Shown here one piece after another: positions 41,161 to 51,798 of a stretch of 64,000 nt of DNA (positions are counted from its first letter, which is position 1; each line of letters begins with the position of its first letter). The notes beneath the pieces were generated by a model that had not been told where the DNA came from, searched no databases, and saw only the letters and a program-made list of their open reading frames with translations. Source of the stretch: Oceanobacillus sp. CFH 90083 (GTDB lineage Bacteria; Bacillota; Bacilli; Bacillales; Amphibacillaceae); the NCBI RefSeq assembly GCF_009389585.1, contig NZ_VIYG01000011.1, forward strand, positions 62,001 to 126,000, written 5' to 3'. Both the position numbers and the translations under genes were made by a program.

Positions 41161-42489
41161 TTATATACTACTGACCGGTCTACCAATTGAATGATACTCC
41201 ACTCCACTATCAGCCATTTCCTGTACATCATAAATATTTCTACCATCAAACACTAACGGCGTCTGCATTAAATCTTTATATTGCTTTGGAGTAACTGCTT
41301 TAATCTCTCCCCACTCTGTAAAGATGAGGCAAGCAGTCGCTCCTTCTAGCGCATCTTCTGGACTGCCTACATAAGTAATGTTCCCCTGTCCATGACTTCC
41401 TTCAGAATAGAATTGCTTAAAGTTATCCACACCAATTGGGTCATATGCATAAATATCTGCCCCTTGCTCCAAAAGCAGCGGCACATTTGCAAGTGATGGC
41501 GCTTCACGAAGGTCGTCTGTACCTGGTTTAAAAGTTAAGCCAAGTACTGCTACTTTGATGCCATCGAATGTTGCTAATCGCTTTTTCGCTTTTTCATACA
41601 ACTTTAATTTCTGCTCAGAATTTATCTTAATCGTTGCTTGCATTGTTCGCAGGTCATACCCATATTGTCTTGCAAGAAACTCTAACGCACTTGTATCTTT
41701 CGGGAAGCAAGATCCTCCGTAACCAATACCAGCGTTTAAAAACTTGCTGCCAATCCGATCATCATAACTCATTCCTTTAGCAACATCCTGAATATCTGCC
41801 CCAACCAGCTCACAAAGGTTGGCAATATCATTCATATAAGAAATTTTTAAAGCAAGGAAATCATTGGAAGCATATTTAATCATTTCCGCAGAACGACGAT
41901 TAACAGACACAATTGGTAGGTAAAACGGTGTATAAATTTCTGTTAAGAGGTTTTCTGCCCACTCACTCTCCGTACCAATGACAATACGAGCTGCCTCTAA
42001 TGTATCTTTCACCGCTGAACCTTGTGCAAGAAACTCAGGGTTAGATGCCACTTCTACTCTCACATTATTAACAAGCGAGTCATTGATAAGTTCTTCTATT
42101 TTATCATTCGTGCCAATTGGGACTGTTGATTTGATTACAACTAAACAATCTTTTGCAACAGATTCAGCAATTTGTTTTGCCACTGTTTCTACATATTGCA
42201 AATCCGCTGATCCATCTTCTTTTTCTGGTGTGCCTACCCCAATGAATACGGCATCTGCTTCTTTATACGCAGTTTGATAGTCTATAGTAAAATGCAATCT
42301 ACCAGCTTCGATGTTTTTGCGCATTAATTCTTCCAATCCAGCTTCATAAATTGGGGAAGTCCCTTCACGCATCGTTATTACTTTTTGTTCATCTATATCA
42401 ACGCATGTTACGTTATGTCCGTTTTCTGCCATACATACGCCGGTTACAAGCCCGACGTAACCTGTGCCGGCTACTGCTAGGTTTTTCAA
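41161..42489 (-). CDS. ugd: UDP-glucose 6-dehydrogenase
   Basis: A 442-residue enzyme oxidising UDP-glucose twice to UDP-glucuronate with NAD. The N-terminal Rossmann motif VAGTGYVGLVTG, the TPEKEDGSADLQYVE region, VIKSTVPIGTN, and the catalytic Cys in NAGIGYGGSCFPKDTSALEF are all present, as is the C-terminal NAD-half motif VLGLTFKPGTDDLREAPS. I start at TTG 42489 because AGGAGAG lies just upstream; the ATG at 42507 would put the ribosome site inside the gene. GalU, which supplies UDP-glucose, is in the same cluster. Confidence 0.93.
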   Translation of the reverse strand: MKNLAVAGTGYVGLVTGVCMAENGHNVTCVDIDEQKVITMREGTSPIYEAGLEELMRKNIEAGRLHFTIDYQTAYKEADAVFIGVGTPEKEDGSADLQYVETVAKQIAESVAKDCLVVIKSTVPIGTNDKIEELINDSLVNNVRVEVASNPEFLAQGSAVKDTLEAARIVIGTESEWAENLLTEIYTPFYLPIVSVNRRSAEMIKYASNDFLALKISYMNDIANLCELVGADIQDVAKGMSYDDRIGSKFLNAGIGYGGSCFPKDTSALEFLARQYGYDLRTMQATIKINSEQKLKLYEKAKKRLATFDGIKVAVLGLTFKPGTDDLREAPSLANVPLLLEQGADIYAYDPIGVDNFKQFYSEGSHGQGNITYVGSPEDALEGATACLIFTEWGEIKAVTPKQYKDLMQTPLVFDGRNIYDVQEMADSGVEYHSIGRPVSSI

Positions 42490-42659
42490 AGAGCTCTCTC
42501 CTATCAAATTAATTTCTTTTATAAAAATCTATGCGTTTAATTATTTAATTCTTATTTCAATAATAACTTTTAATTTTTCAAAATGATACTATCACAGCAA
42601 TATTAGTAAACCATCAATTTATATTCGCCCCGAAATTACCTTTCAATACATGCTTGAAA

Positions 42660-42718
42660 ATAAAGCGTTAAATAAACCTCATTTATCAAATAAAATTGAG
42701 ATTTATTTAACTCATTAC
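42660..42718 (-). terminator. inverted repeat between FrhB-like gene and ugd
   Basis: GTTAAATAAACCTC (42667-42680) and GAGATTTATTTAAC (42698-42711) form a 14-bp stem with one mismatch in a very AT-rich gap. It lies past the FrhB-like stop on the minus strand and may separate ugd from the main EPS transcript. Confidence 0.55.
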
Positions 42719-42769
42719 TAATGATCTGAAGATTAGCTTCTAATCTAAGGGCTGCCTAATAAAAATCTG

Positions 42770-44182
42770 TTATTTTCTAACTAACTTTTCAGCTTCTCTT
42801 TTGACTTTCCTTAAAGCTCTTCTTGCAAGGGATGGCGTATTTAGTTTTTTATAATCTTTTAATAAAGGGTCCATATAATCAATATACGCATTAAAATCGT
42901 TCTCTTTTTCTGCAATTTTATAGGCCTTAAAACTCTCTTGAGATAGCTGCATTCTCTTCACATAAATTTTCTTTCTTTTAGAAGAATGCTTATTACTTGG
43001 CTTCACTCTCTTATTCGGACGCCATTCACTATTTTGGTCTTTTACATATAAACGATAAGATAAGCCATCTCTTCTATGTCTAAATCCTCCAGCTTGTGAC
43101 TGATAAACCTTTTCGGAACTTAGTTCTTCAATGTAAATAGAATCATCCATATTATTTGCAAATATTTTCTGGATAATAGGGTTTCTAATAACAATTACAT
43201 TTGTTCCTTTACTATCCTTCGAATACTCAGGCAGCCATGCATCACCCACTGTTACATCCGCAGTTTCCGCTAATACATCATCGCAAAATTCACATGCGTT
43301 ATACTTAAACATTCCTTGTCCCCAATTAGTTGTATACAATTCTTTTGTTGGTGAACTTCGTACTATTTCATCACCATTATTTTCACCTTTAACTTCAACG
43401 CCATAGTTATTTGCAGCTCTATCTTCTAGCTTTTTTCTAAAATCTATTTCAGTCAATTCATCTGGTTTTATTCCCATTTGCCAACCTATAGATTTTGCAA
43501 ACATATCACTTTTTAAATGTCCACATACAAGACCAATAAAGAATTTAATTCTTTCATTTATTACTTCGTCTTGTTCTGCTAATAATCGTACTCCTTTAAT
43601 ATAACAAGGTATTCCGATTAATGCATATTTGCCGTTATTTTCTTTTACAAATTGAAGTACTTGGGACATCTCTATTGGATAGTATTTTGATTTAGCCCCT
43701 CTTGACAATTCATCAATGGTGTTCGAAATTTGATAATCAAATAATACTTCATTATCGTTTGAATTTGATTTCACATGAATTACTCCGTCAATAAGGTTTT
43801 CTTTTAAAAGCTGTGACGCAATCCAGTTTCCCATTCCTCCAGAGCTTCCTTTTGATCTATAATCGCCTTCTTTTACATAACCTGCATAACTCTTAATATA
43901 GTAGCCAGAATACTCATCATACCTAATATTTTTAATATCTCCAAAAACACTTTTGCCGATTTCTGTTTCTTTATTATTATTCTTTGCAAACGGACATACA
44001 GATAGCGGACTAATTTCCATTTCATCCTGCACTCTATTCTCATATAAATATGGTTCATATTTGCCATTCTCATTTATTTTCATTGTTAAGGGGGAATCTG
44101 TTAGGCTTGCACATAAACCACAACCAATACAATAATCATTTTCAACTACAGTCCCCAATAACTCTTTAATATCCACATTCAA
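42770..44182 (-). CDS. FrhB-family 4Fe-4S protein (coenzyme F420 hydrogenase beta-like) of the EPS cluster
   Basis: A 470-residue protein. Near the N-terminus is a ferredoxin-like cysteine motif (YCIGCGLCASLTDSP; Cys about 18, 21, 24). The middle contains YSGYYIKSYAGYV and GSSGGMGNWIASQLL of the FrhB C-terminal domain, with further cysteines (YNACEFCDDVLAETADV). Members in bacterial polysaccharide clusters commonly accompany pyruvyl-transferase-like proteins, as here. Their exact reaction is not established; a redox or flavin-dependent modification of a sugar is likely. It is in line with the flippase gene, 33 bases away. Confidence 0.8.
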   Translation of the reverse strand: MNVDIKELLGTVVENDYCIGCGLCASLTDSPLTMKINENGKYEPYLYENRVQDEMEISPLSVCPFAKNNNKETEIGKSVFGDIKNIRYDEYSGYYIKSYAGYVKEGDYRSKGSSGGMGNWIASQLLKENLIDGVIHVKSNSNDNEVLFDYQISNTIDELSRGAKSKYYPIEMSQVLQFVKENNGKYALIGIPCYIKGVRLLAEQDEVINERIKFFIGLVCGHLKSDMFAKSIGWQMGIKPDELTEIDFRKKLEDRAANNYGVEVKGENNGDEIVRSSPTKELYTTNWGQGMFKYNACEFCDDVLAETADVTVGDAWLPEYSKDSKGTNVIVIRNPIIQKIFANNMDDSIYIEELSSEKVYQSQAGGFRHRRDGLSYRLYVKDQNSEWRPNKRVKPSNKHSSKRKKIYVKRMQLSQESFKAYKIAEKENDFNAYIDYMDPLLKDYKKLNTPSLARRALRKVKREAEKLVRK

Positions 44183-44215
44183 GTCCTCACAACCTTTAAA
44201 TTAATTTTATGAAGG

Positions 44216-45745
44216 CTACTTTCTCAATAATAGCTTTCTGAATCTAGCAAGTGTCGATGAAAATAAATCTTTTTCATATACATTAAAACCAAGATACCAC
44301 ATTAAAGACATATAGATCAGTGAATATATTAAAATGTTAAAAGGCATTAATAATAAATCATTAAAATCAAGTATGAACTTCATTCCAAAACCAACACATA
44401 GAGCTAGTAATACTGGTAATGACATTCCTAAAATATTCCTCCAAAAATGTAACATATTAATACCAATTTTATTATGATAATAAATATTCATAATAATAGT
44501 ATTACCTATTGTTAAAGAAATAGCTGTCGCAACTGCTGCCCCAATGCCTCCATAACTTTGAACTAAAGGTATAGTGATAATAATGTTTAAAACAGCAATA
44601 AAAATAAGCACTACTGATCTAAATTTTTGCATATTTTTTGCATAAAGCACAGAAATACCAAAATTTTGGATTAAAGGTATCATTAAGGGAACCATTATTA
44701 TTAAAGTGATGTAATAAGCATTATCATAATTACTACCTGCCCAATGATTTACAAATACACGACCAAATAATATAAAACCAGTTAGTATATATGCCATTAT
44801 TATATACTGGATTCTTCCATATTTAATCATACTCTTTGTCATTTCTGTATTGCTTGAATGATTAGCAACCATTATAGAAGCTCTTGGCAGAAACAAACTA
44901 CTAATAGATGTAGAAAATTTCTTATATATGTTGATAAATTGCATAGCTATTGCATAAACTGCCACAGGTACCGTCCCAGCTATCGCGCCTAAAATAAATT
45001 GATCTGTGTTCCAATATATTTGATCAACTATAACACCTAAAAAAACAAAAAATGAGTAACCTAATATTTCTTTCAATAAAGAAGTATCTATTTTTCCAAA
45101 ATAAAAATTTATTTTTAAATGTTTAAAACTATATAAAACATTAAATAACAAACAAGAAATATTTACAAAAGACATAATAATAACCATAGCAATAGATCCA
45201 TATCCCAAAAATAATATTGGTAAAGTAATAATAGGTATTGCCAATGCCCTTACGATTTCAATTGTTTTAACAATAACAAACCTTTCATAAGCTTGCATGA
45301 TAGACCCAAATACTGCTAATGGAAATGAAAGTGCAAAGTTAATAGTTAAAATAATCACCATTATTTTAGCCTTTTTTAACTCAACAGTTGATAATCCCGC
45401 TGCAAATATAGTATCTATTATATTATAGAAAACAATTCCTGCTATTATAGTAATCAGCCCTATAATTGAATATAAGATTAAAAACATCCCATTAAGTTTA
45501 GACTCCGCTTCTTTATCTCCAATAGCTCTATTTCTAGATGTATATCTAACAATAGCATTACCTAGCCCTAAATCCAATATACTAAAATATGCAGCCACAG
45601 AGCCAATCAATGCGTATAGTCCATATTCAGATTGTCCAAGTAATCGAATCATTATTGGAGTATACAATAATGCTATTATTATAGTAATAAACATAGATAG
45701 ATAGGATAAAATAGCACCTTTTTTCATCTGACTCAATTTTAACAA
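44216..45745 (-). CDS. Wzx-type oligosaccharide flippase
   Basis: A 509-residue membrane protein with 14 predicted hydrophobic helices, beginning KGAILSYLSMFITIIIALLY, and the polysaccharide-biosynthesis family motif IRLLGQSEYGLYALIGSVAAYFSILDLGLGNAIVRYTSR (residues about 33-71). Flippases of this (MOP) family move lipid-linked repeat units across the membrane for polymerisation by Wzy. The sequence is AT-rich like its neighbours. No truncation is seen. Confidence 0.88.
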   Translation of the reverse strand: MLKLSQMKKGAILSYLSMFITIIIALLYTPIMIRLLGQSEYGLYALIGSVAAYFSILDLGLGNAIVRYTSRNRAIGDKEAESKLNGMFLILYSIIGLITIIAGIVFYNIIDTIFAAGLSTVELKKAKIMVIILTINFALSFPLAVFGSIMQAYERFVIVKTIEIVRALAIPIITLPILFLGYGSIAMVIIMSFVNISCLLFNVLYSFKHLKINFYFGKIDTSLLKEILGYSFFVFLGVIVDQIYWNTDQFILGAIAGTVPVAVYAIAMQFINIYKKFSTSISSLFLPRASIMVANHSSNTEMTKSMIKYGRIQYIIMAYILTGFILFGRVFVNHWAGSNYDNAYYITLIIMVPLMIPLIQNFGISVLYAKNMQKFRSVVLIFIAVLNIIITIPLVQSYGGIGAAVATAISLTIGNTIIMNIYYHNKIGINMLHFWRNILGMSLPVLLALCVGFGMKFILDFNDLLLMPFNILIYSLIYMSLMWYLGFNVYEKDLFSSTLARFRKLLLRK

Positions 45746-45784
45746 CTTCTTTCTATTATTCCTGGCATAGAAGTTATATTATAT

Positions 45785-46924
45785 TTATTTTTCTATACCT
45801 AAAGCTTTTTCCAAATAAACAAAAGCTTTCTTTCGTTCTGCTTCTAAAATAGGAACTGTATGTGAATAATCTATATCAAATATCTGTTCATTCGTTTTAA
45901 TATTTTCAGCTAATCTAGATTCTAAATTAAATGTTTTTAGTAGAGTTTCAATTCTTGAATTCATAGAAGGCGATTTTTTTTCTTTTCTATTAAAAACAAT
46001 AAATGGTGTATCTAATAAAATAGAAAAGACTGCTCCGTGAAATGAATCTGTACAAAATACACTTGCAGAATTAATATAGTCAATAAACTCACTAGGGCCA
46101 GATAAATATGGTATTTTATCGTTGGCTTGGGCAAGATTAACAATTTCTAAATCATTTTTATTAGCAAGATCTTTTAAAAAGCTCTTCCTCTCTTTAGATA
46201 TTTCTCCTAAAAAATACGTTAATAGGTATCTTTTTATAGGTTTATGAGATGGTACTTTTGCTATTGATAGCCATTGTTCTTTAGAAAGCATCATTGTTGG
46301 ATCTAATACAACCTCTGCATTTCTACCTGTTAATCCCTTAACAATATCTGCTCCCGCTTTCTCCCTTACAGAAATATGAGCCATTTCAGATAACCATAAT
46401 TGATAATTTTTACTATATTCCTCTGGAACTTCCGAAATGCCAAAGCTTGCTGCATAAGAAATACGTTTTTCTGAGGGGGCAAAAGTCAGGAAGTCAATTG
46501 GGGATCCATCTCTAAGATTAGGATTCCATACTTGGTCACTACCTGTTACAAAATAATCATATCTATTCGATAAATCTTCAGGTATATTATTGTCTGAAAT
46601 ACTATAATCTGTTTCATTAATAAATGAAACTGAAAAATCTTTAAATATATCTTTTCTCTGTTGTTTCAACTTTTCTTTATACAGCTTATTTTCAACTTTT
46701 ATATATAAAAGTTGAAATAATTCTCTAATATTTTTTTTTCTAAGTGCCTTTAATCTCTCAACTTTATTAGTTTGTAAATTTTTTAAATTAAGTTTTCTGG
46801 TTTCATTTATTACTGTATCGACTTCGAAGTCCATACTTTTTAATACTTCTTGTAAAGCATAGTTTTGTAATCTATTTCCATAATTAAAATATCCATTTAA
46901 GGTTAGTATAGCAATTTTTTTCAT
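45785..46924 (-). CDS. polysaccharide pyruvyl transferase family protein
   Basis: A 379-residue protein starting MKKIAILTLNGYFNYGNRLQNYALQ at 46924 (GAGAGG upstream; the longer frame is unsupported). The family signature of nucleotide binding is seen around YDYFVTGSDQVWNP and the later CTDSFHGAVFSILLDTPF. It probably adds a ketal-linked pyruvate (from phosphoenolpyruvate) to a sugar of the polymer. The FrhB-like protein two genes on is a frequent companion. Confidence 0.85.
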   Translation of the reverse strand: MKKIAILTLNGYFNYGNRLQNYALQEVLKSMDFEVDTVINETRKLNLKNLQTNKVERLKALRKKNIRELFQLLYIKVENKLYKEKLKQQRKDIFKDFSVSFINETDYSISDNNIPEDLSNRYDYFVTGSDQVWNPNLRDGSPIDFLTFAPSEKRISYAASFGISEVPEEYSKNYQLWLSEMAHISVREKAGADIVKGLTGRNAEVVLDPTMMLSKEQWLSIAKVPSHKPIKRYLLTYFLGEISKERKSFLKDLANKNDLEIVNLAQANDKIPYLSGPSEFIDYINSASVFCTDSFHGAVFSILLDTPFIVFNRKEKKSPSMNSRIETLLKTFNLESRLAENIKTNEQIFDIDYSHTVPILEAERKKAFVYLEKALGIEK

Positions 46925-47070
46925 AAATATATATCCTCTCATAATCATATTATATTCAAGCAAATGACATACTCTATTATCTAATACTTTCTTCGAGAAA
47001 TATTATTGTTCTCAGTTATTAGTAACTTCCTTTTTCGAATGTCATAATACTAGCTTAACTTATAAAGTTA

Positions 47071-48039
47071 TTACATCTTATTTTTGTTCAATTTATGAAT
47101 CCAGGCTAATGGATTCATGATATTTTTACGTAGTATACAGTAATAATATTGAAACACAGAGAAGCTTTCTAAACTTTTAATTTTATTCTTTCTATAAATT
47201 TTATCTATATCTTTATAATTATAAATTAACATAGTAGTAACTGAGCGAATTCTTTTCTTAATGAATTTAACTTCAAGTCTATTCCTATAACTCTTCAACA
47301 TTATATTTAATTCATTTAAAATAATACACCTTGAATCAAAAGATTTCTTTCTTTTCTCCATAGATTGACTAGTCATTGTTGAATTTGGTCTATATCTTCT
47401 CTTATAGTAATAATTTGGATCATACATACCCAAATTAGAATTCAGAAATACTTCTAAAGTAAATAATACATCTTCATGTATTATCCCTGATTTAAATAGA
47501 ATGCTATTGTTTATTAACGTGTCTTTTCTGACAATGTATAAAACAGGTGAAGGCCAATATGTCTTTATATTGACCTTTAAAAAGTCCTCTTTACTATATA
47601 CTTTGTTAGAATCAAAAACTTCTTTATAATCATATTGCTTGTTATTTACAGTCTTATCCATATTGTCGACAAAGGCTTCGGCTGAGAATCGAATCAAATC
47701 TAAATTATGTTTTTCTATTGCATTAATTAATTTTTCAAATGTTTCCGGAATAATATAGTCATCTGAATCCAAAAAATATATGTAAGTGCCCTTCGCTTTA
47801 TTAATTCCAACATTTCGAGCGACTGACTGTCCTGAATTTTCTTGAGTTATAATTTCAATTCTATCATACTTTAAGGCATAATTTTCAAGTATACTCAAGC
47901 TAGCATCAGTGCTGCCGTCGTTGATAGCGATAATTTCAAATTCTTTATATGTTTGTTTAAGCACTGAATCTATACATTCTTCTAAATATTCTTCAACGTT
48001 GTAAACTGGTATAATCACTGAAATCAATGGGTTATTCAT
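47071..48039 (-). CDS. family 2 glycosyltransferase
   Basis: A 322-residue GT-A glycosyltransferase. The N-terminal motif PLISVIIPVYNVEEYLEEC, the NDGSTD nucleotide-binding segment and the DSDD metal-binding motif (IYFLDSDDYI, about residues 86-95) are intact. The C-terminal 100 residues are basic and lack a clear membrane helix. It should transfer a sugar within the cytoplasmic assembly of the repeat unit; donor and acceptor are unknown. Confidence 0.88.
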   Translation of the reverse strand: MNNPLISVIIPVYNVEEYLEECIDSVLKQTYKEFEIIAINDGSTDASLSILENYALKYDRIEIITQENSGQSVARNVGINKAKGTYIYFLDSDDYIIPETFEKLINAIEKHNLDLIRFSAEAFVDNMDKTVNNKQYDYKEVFDSNKVYSKEDFLKVNIKTYWPSPVLYIVRKDTLINNSILFKSGIIHEDVLFTLEVFLNSNLGMYDPNYYYKRRYRPNSTMTSQSMEKRKKSFDSRCIILNELNIMLKSYRNRLEVKFIKKRIRSVTTMLIYNYKDIDKIYRKNKIKSLESFSVFQYYYCILRKNIMNPLAWIHKLNKNKM

Positions 48040-48119
48040 GATATCTCCCTTTTTTATAAGATAAATTAAAGATACATTCTCTCAAATGATTAAATAAAAG
48101 TAGAGTTAATATCTCTATA

Positions 48120-49460
48120 TTAATTATTAGGTTTTAATTTAACTAAAGCTGATAAACTAATTGAACAAGCAAAGAAATACAACAATAAAAAATTATAATC
48201 CGTTAAAAGGTTTCCTGTTATTCCATATAAAATGAAAAATGTCTGTGAAAAAAAAGAAAATTGGATTCCATATTTCCATTTTTGAAATGATTTACTCTCA
48301 ACATTTAAGATCCTCAGCATTCGAAAAGTCTTGTAATATACATATAAAACTGGGAGCAAAAATAATACAAACCCTATTATCCCTAGCTCTGCAAGCAGCT
48401 GCAAGTAAATATTATGTGGATGTGAACCACGGTCACTATTTATTAATCCTATAGAATTATTTATAAACTGTTTCCAACCAATACCTGTAATTGAATTTTC
48501 ATAAAATAGCTCCCAAGCACGACTATATAACACTGTTCTTCCACTAGTTACATCTTCTCCTTCCATAAATCCAATAGCTGTATTTTCAATATCATTAAAA
48601 AAGTCTATGATGGGGGATTCCTCTCTTGAATTCGTAGAGCTAAGTAATATAACTACAAGTAATATCACTGTTAGTATGCCTAATAATAATTTCATTACTT
48701 CTTTAATCAGCTTTTTATTATTTATTGAAAATAAAGTAGTTAATATTATTGCTATAATCATAAAAATCAAGTGAGCCCTTTTGGCAGTTAATAACAAGCC
48801 TATAAATAATACAAACATAGCTAAAAGTAATAAAAAATTAGCTGATAATTTATTCTTCCATTTTGAGAAAATAATAATTCCAATTCCACTAACAGTATAT
48901 CCGGCTAGGTGAGCAGTTTGATCAGTAAATCCTGCATATGAATTAGCTCTAAGTAGACTTAAAATATTTGTTTGTTCTGTTTCTCCAAACAATGGTAGTA
49001 CATTACTTAAATATATGTCAGTATATAGATATTGAAAAATAGCACTACACGCATAAATTATTCCCAATACTTTAATTAATTTTAGTGAAGAATCATAATA
49101 ATCGATATTCACTTTTACAAGCAGCAAAAAGAATAATGCCGAGGCATAAATTAGAATATCTATTATAGTTGATATAGTAATTAAATTATTTGAAGCTATA
49201 TTTAAAATGAATCCTATAAAAAACAGAAGCCACATAATATCTACTCTAGTGATTGTAATGCCTTTTTGATTAATAACTAAACAGCTGAATAGCAGAATAA
49301 CAATTGATACCAACAGTAATGAAAATGCGAGTTCAAACCCTATAAAACTCTTTACAATACTAAAATAAAGAGTGAATAAAAAAATTCCTATTGTTGTTAA
49401 ATTAAATGACAATCCTTTATTTATAAGCCTGCTATTTAATGAATTTTCTACATTTCCCAT
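48120..49460 (-). CDS. Wzy-like polymerase / O-antigen ligase family protein
   Basis: A 446-residue membrane protein with 11-12 hydrophobic helices and a large extracellular loop before the last helices. The loop carries the family hallmark around SGRTVLYSRAWELFYENSIT, GIGWKQF and HPHNIYLQLLAELG. This H-x-x-x-x-x-L-AELG pattern is the Wzy_C/O-antigen ligase motif. With the Wzx flippase it implies a Wzy-dependent polymer. Confidence 0.85.
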   Translation of the reverse strand: MGNVENSLNSRLINKGLSFNLTTIGIFLFTLYFSIVKSFIGFELAFSLLLVSIVILLFSCLVINQKGITITRVDIMWLLFFIGFILNIASNNLITISTIIDILIYASALFFLLLVKVNIDYYDSSLKLIKVLGIIYACSAIFQYLYTDIYLSNVLPLFGETEQTNILSLLRANSYAGFTDQTAHLAGYTVSGIGIIIFSKWKNKLSANFLLLLAMFVLFIGLLLTAKRAHLIFMIIAIILTTLFSINNKKLIKEVMKLLLGILTVILLVVILLSSTNSREESPIIDFFNDIENTAIGFMEGEDVTSGRTVLYSRAWELFYENSITGIGWKQFINNSIGLINSDRGSHPHNIYLQLLAELGIIGFVLFLLPVLYVYYKTFRMLRILNVESKSFQKWKYGIQFSFFSQTFFILYGITGNLLTDYNFLLLYFFACSISLSALVKLKPNN

Positions 49461-49522
49461 AGTTACTCTCCTATAATATCAAAGAACTTAAACTTATCTT
49501 TTTTGATTTATATGTACCTTAC

Positions 49523-50683
49523 TTATTTCTCAGGACTTTCGATTTGTGAAGTGTGGTAAACCTTCATTATCTGCTCAACAACATTAGTAATAGAATATCG
49601 TTCAATTGCAGACGTATAGCCTTTCTCTATAAGAATGCTTATTTCATTCTTATTATCTACAGCATATTTTATACGATTTGCTAGACTTGTATAGTCACCC
49701 TCTTGATAGAGTAAGCCATTAACATTATCTTGAATTATTTCAATGGTACCTCCTGTATTAGCTCCTATAACTAACATTCTAGATACCATGGTTTCAATTG
49801 TAACTCTCCCAAATGCTTCTTTTTTCGAACATACTAAACCTATATCACATTTTTTCCTTAACTGCTTTAAATCATTAACATATTCAATAATTTCAATATA
49901 GTCATGTAACATATGTTCACTAATGTAGTCTTTAATTCTCTTAGCATAATGAATATCTTCCATATTTCCAGCTATAACTAAATTTACGTTTTCAATCCCC
50001 GATTTTACTAAATAGTTTATTGCTTTTATTGCATCAAGTTGTCCCTTTTGTCCTACGATTCTCCCTGCAAGTAATAAATTAATTGTCTCGCTAGAAAAAT
50101 TCTTTTTATCTTCAATTATATATTTTTCAATTGGAATTCCATTATATATCAATATAATATCTCTATTTAATTTCTTTTCATACTTTTTCTTAACTGTTTC
50201 TGAAATAGCAATAATAGCATCTGATTTATTTAATAGTTTATAAATTTTCTTTTCATTACGAAGCCTCATACCAAAATCTTCTTCTAATAATTGTCTAATA
50301 TGCCATACGTATGGTATGTTAAGTTTTAAAGCTATTTCAGCCCCCATACTTAAATCCAGACCATTAATATGGATAATATCCGGTTTTTCTTTTTTTAATA
50401 TGGATAAAGCTTTTTTCATAGCAAACCAATTATATAAAGATTTCACTATTCCCTTAGCTTTACTAACACTATTCTTGTAATTAATGGGAACACGCATTGT
50501 AAATGCAGGTACAGTAATACATTTTATATTTTTATTATCCAAAGGAATTTTTAAATTTCTATTCGGTATAATAATAATTACTTCAATACCTTTATTAGCC
50601 ATTTCATTTGCAATATTTATAAGAGATAGTGTCGCCCCATTTTGGTATGTCTTACTATAGTGTGCAAAAAAGCATACCTTCAT
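49523..50683 (-). CDS. family 4 (GT-B) glycosyltransferase
   Basis: A 386-residue glycosyltransferase. The N-terminal acceptor domain starts KVCFFAHYSKTYQNGATLSL and includes the IIHINGLDLSMG strand. The C-terminal donor-binding half contains LLAGRIVGQKGQLDAIKAI and the E(x)7E motif in CSKKEAFGRVTIETM. It belongs with GT4 retaining enzymes. The specific sugar is unknown. Confidence 0.88.
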   Translation of the reverse strand: MKVCFFAHYSKTYQNGATLSLINIANEMANKGIEVIIIIPNRNLKIPLDNKNIKCITVPAFTMRVPINYKNSVSKAKGIVKSLYNWFAMKKALSILKKEKPDIIHINGLDLSMGAEIALKLNIPYVWHIRQLLEEDFGMRLRNEKKIYKLLNKSDAIIAISETVKKKYEKKLNRDIILIYNGIPIEKYIIEDKKNFSSETINLLLAGRIVGQKGQLDAIKAINYLVKSGIENVNLVIAGNMEDIHYAKRIKDYISEHMLHDYIEIIEYVNDLKQLRKKCDIGLVCSKKEAFGRVTIETMVSRMLVIGANTGGTIEIIQDNVNGLLYQEGDYTSLANRIKYAVDNKNEISILIEKGYTSAIERYSITNVVEQIMKVYHTSQIESPEK

Positions 50684-50779
50684 CTATTTAATTCCTTTCT
50701 AACTCCATGTTTTATTTAATATTTAAAGTAAGTAAATTAGTTTTTATTCTTTCAATTTATTAATCTAAAATCGATAAAA

Positions 50780-51790
50780 TTATTGATTCTTTTTCTTCAA
50801 AACAAACGGTTCATAAAGTGGCCACTTACCAATTTGATCTGGCATTTGTGATACATCAGGATCTGCTGCTGCATTTCCTTCAATAATCATAATTTTACCT
50901 TCTTTACCAATCGCAACGTCCCAACCAACATAGCCAACTGAAGGCGTTACAAGCGCAGCGTTCTTACATGTTTCAACAACTTTATTCCAGTAAGGTATAT
51001 TAAAACCGATTATTTGTTTTCCTGAAACTGGGTGTACATAGTATCTTTTAAAGTTCATATCAATACCTGAAGTAATAACAATACCTTTATCAACATTTAA
51101 CAAAGATGCAATTCCATTATGGTGAAAGTTATCCGCATATTTCTGACCATTTCCCACCCTTAAGTTTGCAGTCATTACCCGCACATTTCCATCATTACAT
51201 TTTAAAGTCACAACTCTTAGAGTATTTACTGATGTTGGATTAAATGCTGCTAATTCTTCATGTTGAACTATAATTTCTTCAATAATAGGGTTATCACGTT
51301 TTAATTCGCTATATACATCATTAATTTTATTATTTTCTTCATTTAAATCGATTATTTTAATACCTTTTCCATGACTACCATCAACTGGTTTTTCAATAAA
51401 TTTTGGGTGTTTTTTAACAAATACCTCAAATTCCTCAAAAGTTGAATTTGAAATATCCAACCAATCACGTCCAATGAAGTCTTTATACTTTGTATTAAAA
51501 TCCGGTTTAGAATCAAATAAAGCTTTTCCATTCGAATTATTAAAATGACTTACAATCTTCATACGCTTACGATGAACGATAAAAGTTTTTCTATCAACAT
51601 GTTTTCTTTTATAGAATTGATATTGGAAATAATCATTGATTCCCGCTCCATAAACCATCATGCTTATTCCCATATCCAATAAAATAATTAACTTTTGGAT
51701 TAAATTTAATTCATAATCAGTAAAGTCATTCATCATTCTTTTTATTTTTCTAATACGTTCTTTAATATAGTTTACTTTAGACATTTTCAT
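50780..51790 (-). CDS. sugar-transfer associated ATP-grasp protein
   Basis: A 336-residue protein with a basic helical N-terminus and an ATP-grasp core. KFIEKPVDGSHGKGIKII is the nucleotide-binding loop, VQHEELAAFNPTSVNTLRVVT the central part, and the metal-binding end is IMIIEGNAAADPDVSQMP. Such ATP-grasp proteins occur in capsule clusters and are thought to attach an amino acid or similar group by an acyl-phosphate intermediate. Next to it is a CapK-type adenylating enzyme, so both may act in decorating the polymer with a carboxylate/amine. Confidence 0.8.
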   Translation of the reverse strand: MKMSKVNYIKERIRKIKRMMNDFTDYELNLIQKLIILLDMGISMMVYGAGINDYFQYQFYKRKHVDRKTFIVHRKRMKIVSHFNNSNGKALFDSKPDFNTKYKDFIGRDWLDISNSTFEEFEVFVKKHPKFIEKPVDGSHGKGIKIIDLNEENNKINDVYSELKRDNPIIEEIIVQHEELAAFNPTSVNTLRVVTLKCNDGNVRVMTANLRVGNGQKYADNFHHNGIASLLNVDKGIVITSGIDMNFKRYYVHPVSGKQIIGFNIPYWNKVVETCKNAALVTPSVGYVGWDVAIGKEGKIMIIEGNAAADPDVSQMPDQIGKWPLYEPFVLKKKNQ

Positions 51791-51798
51791 CCTCTATC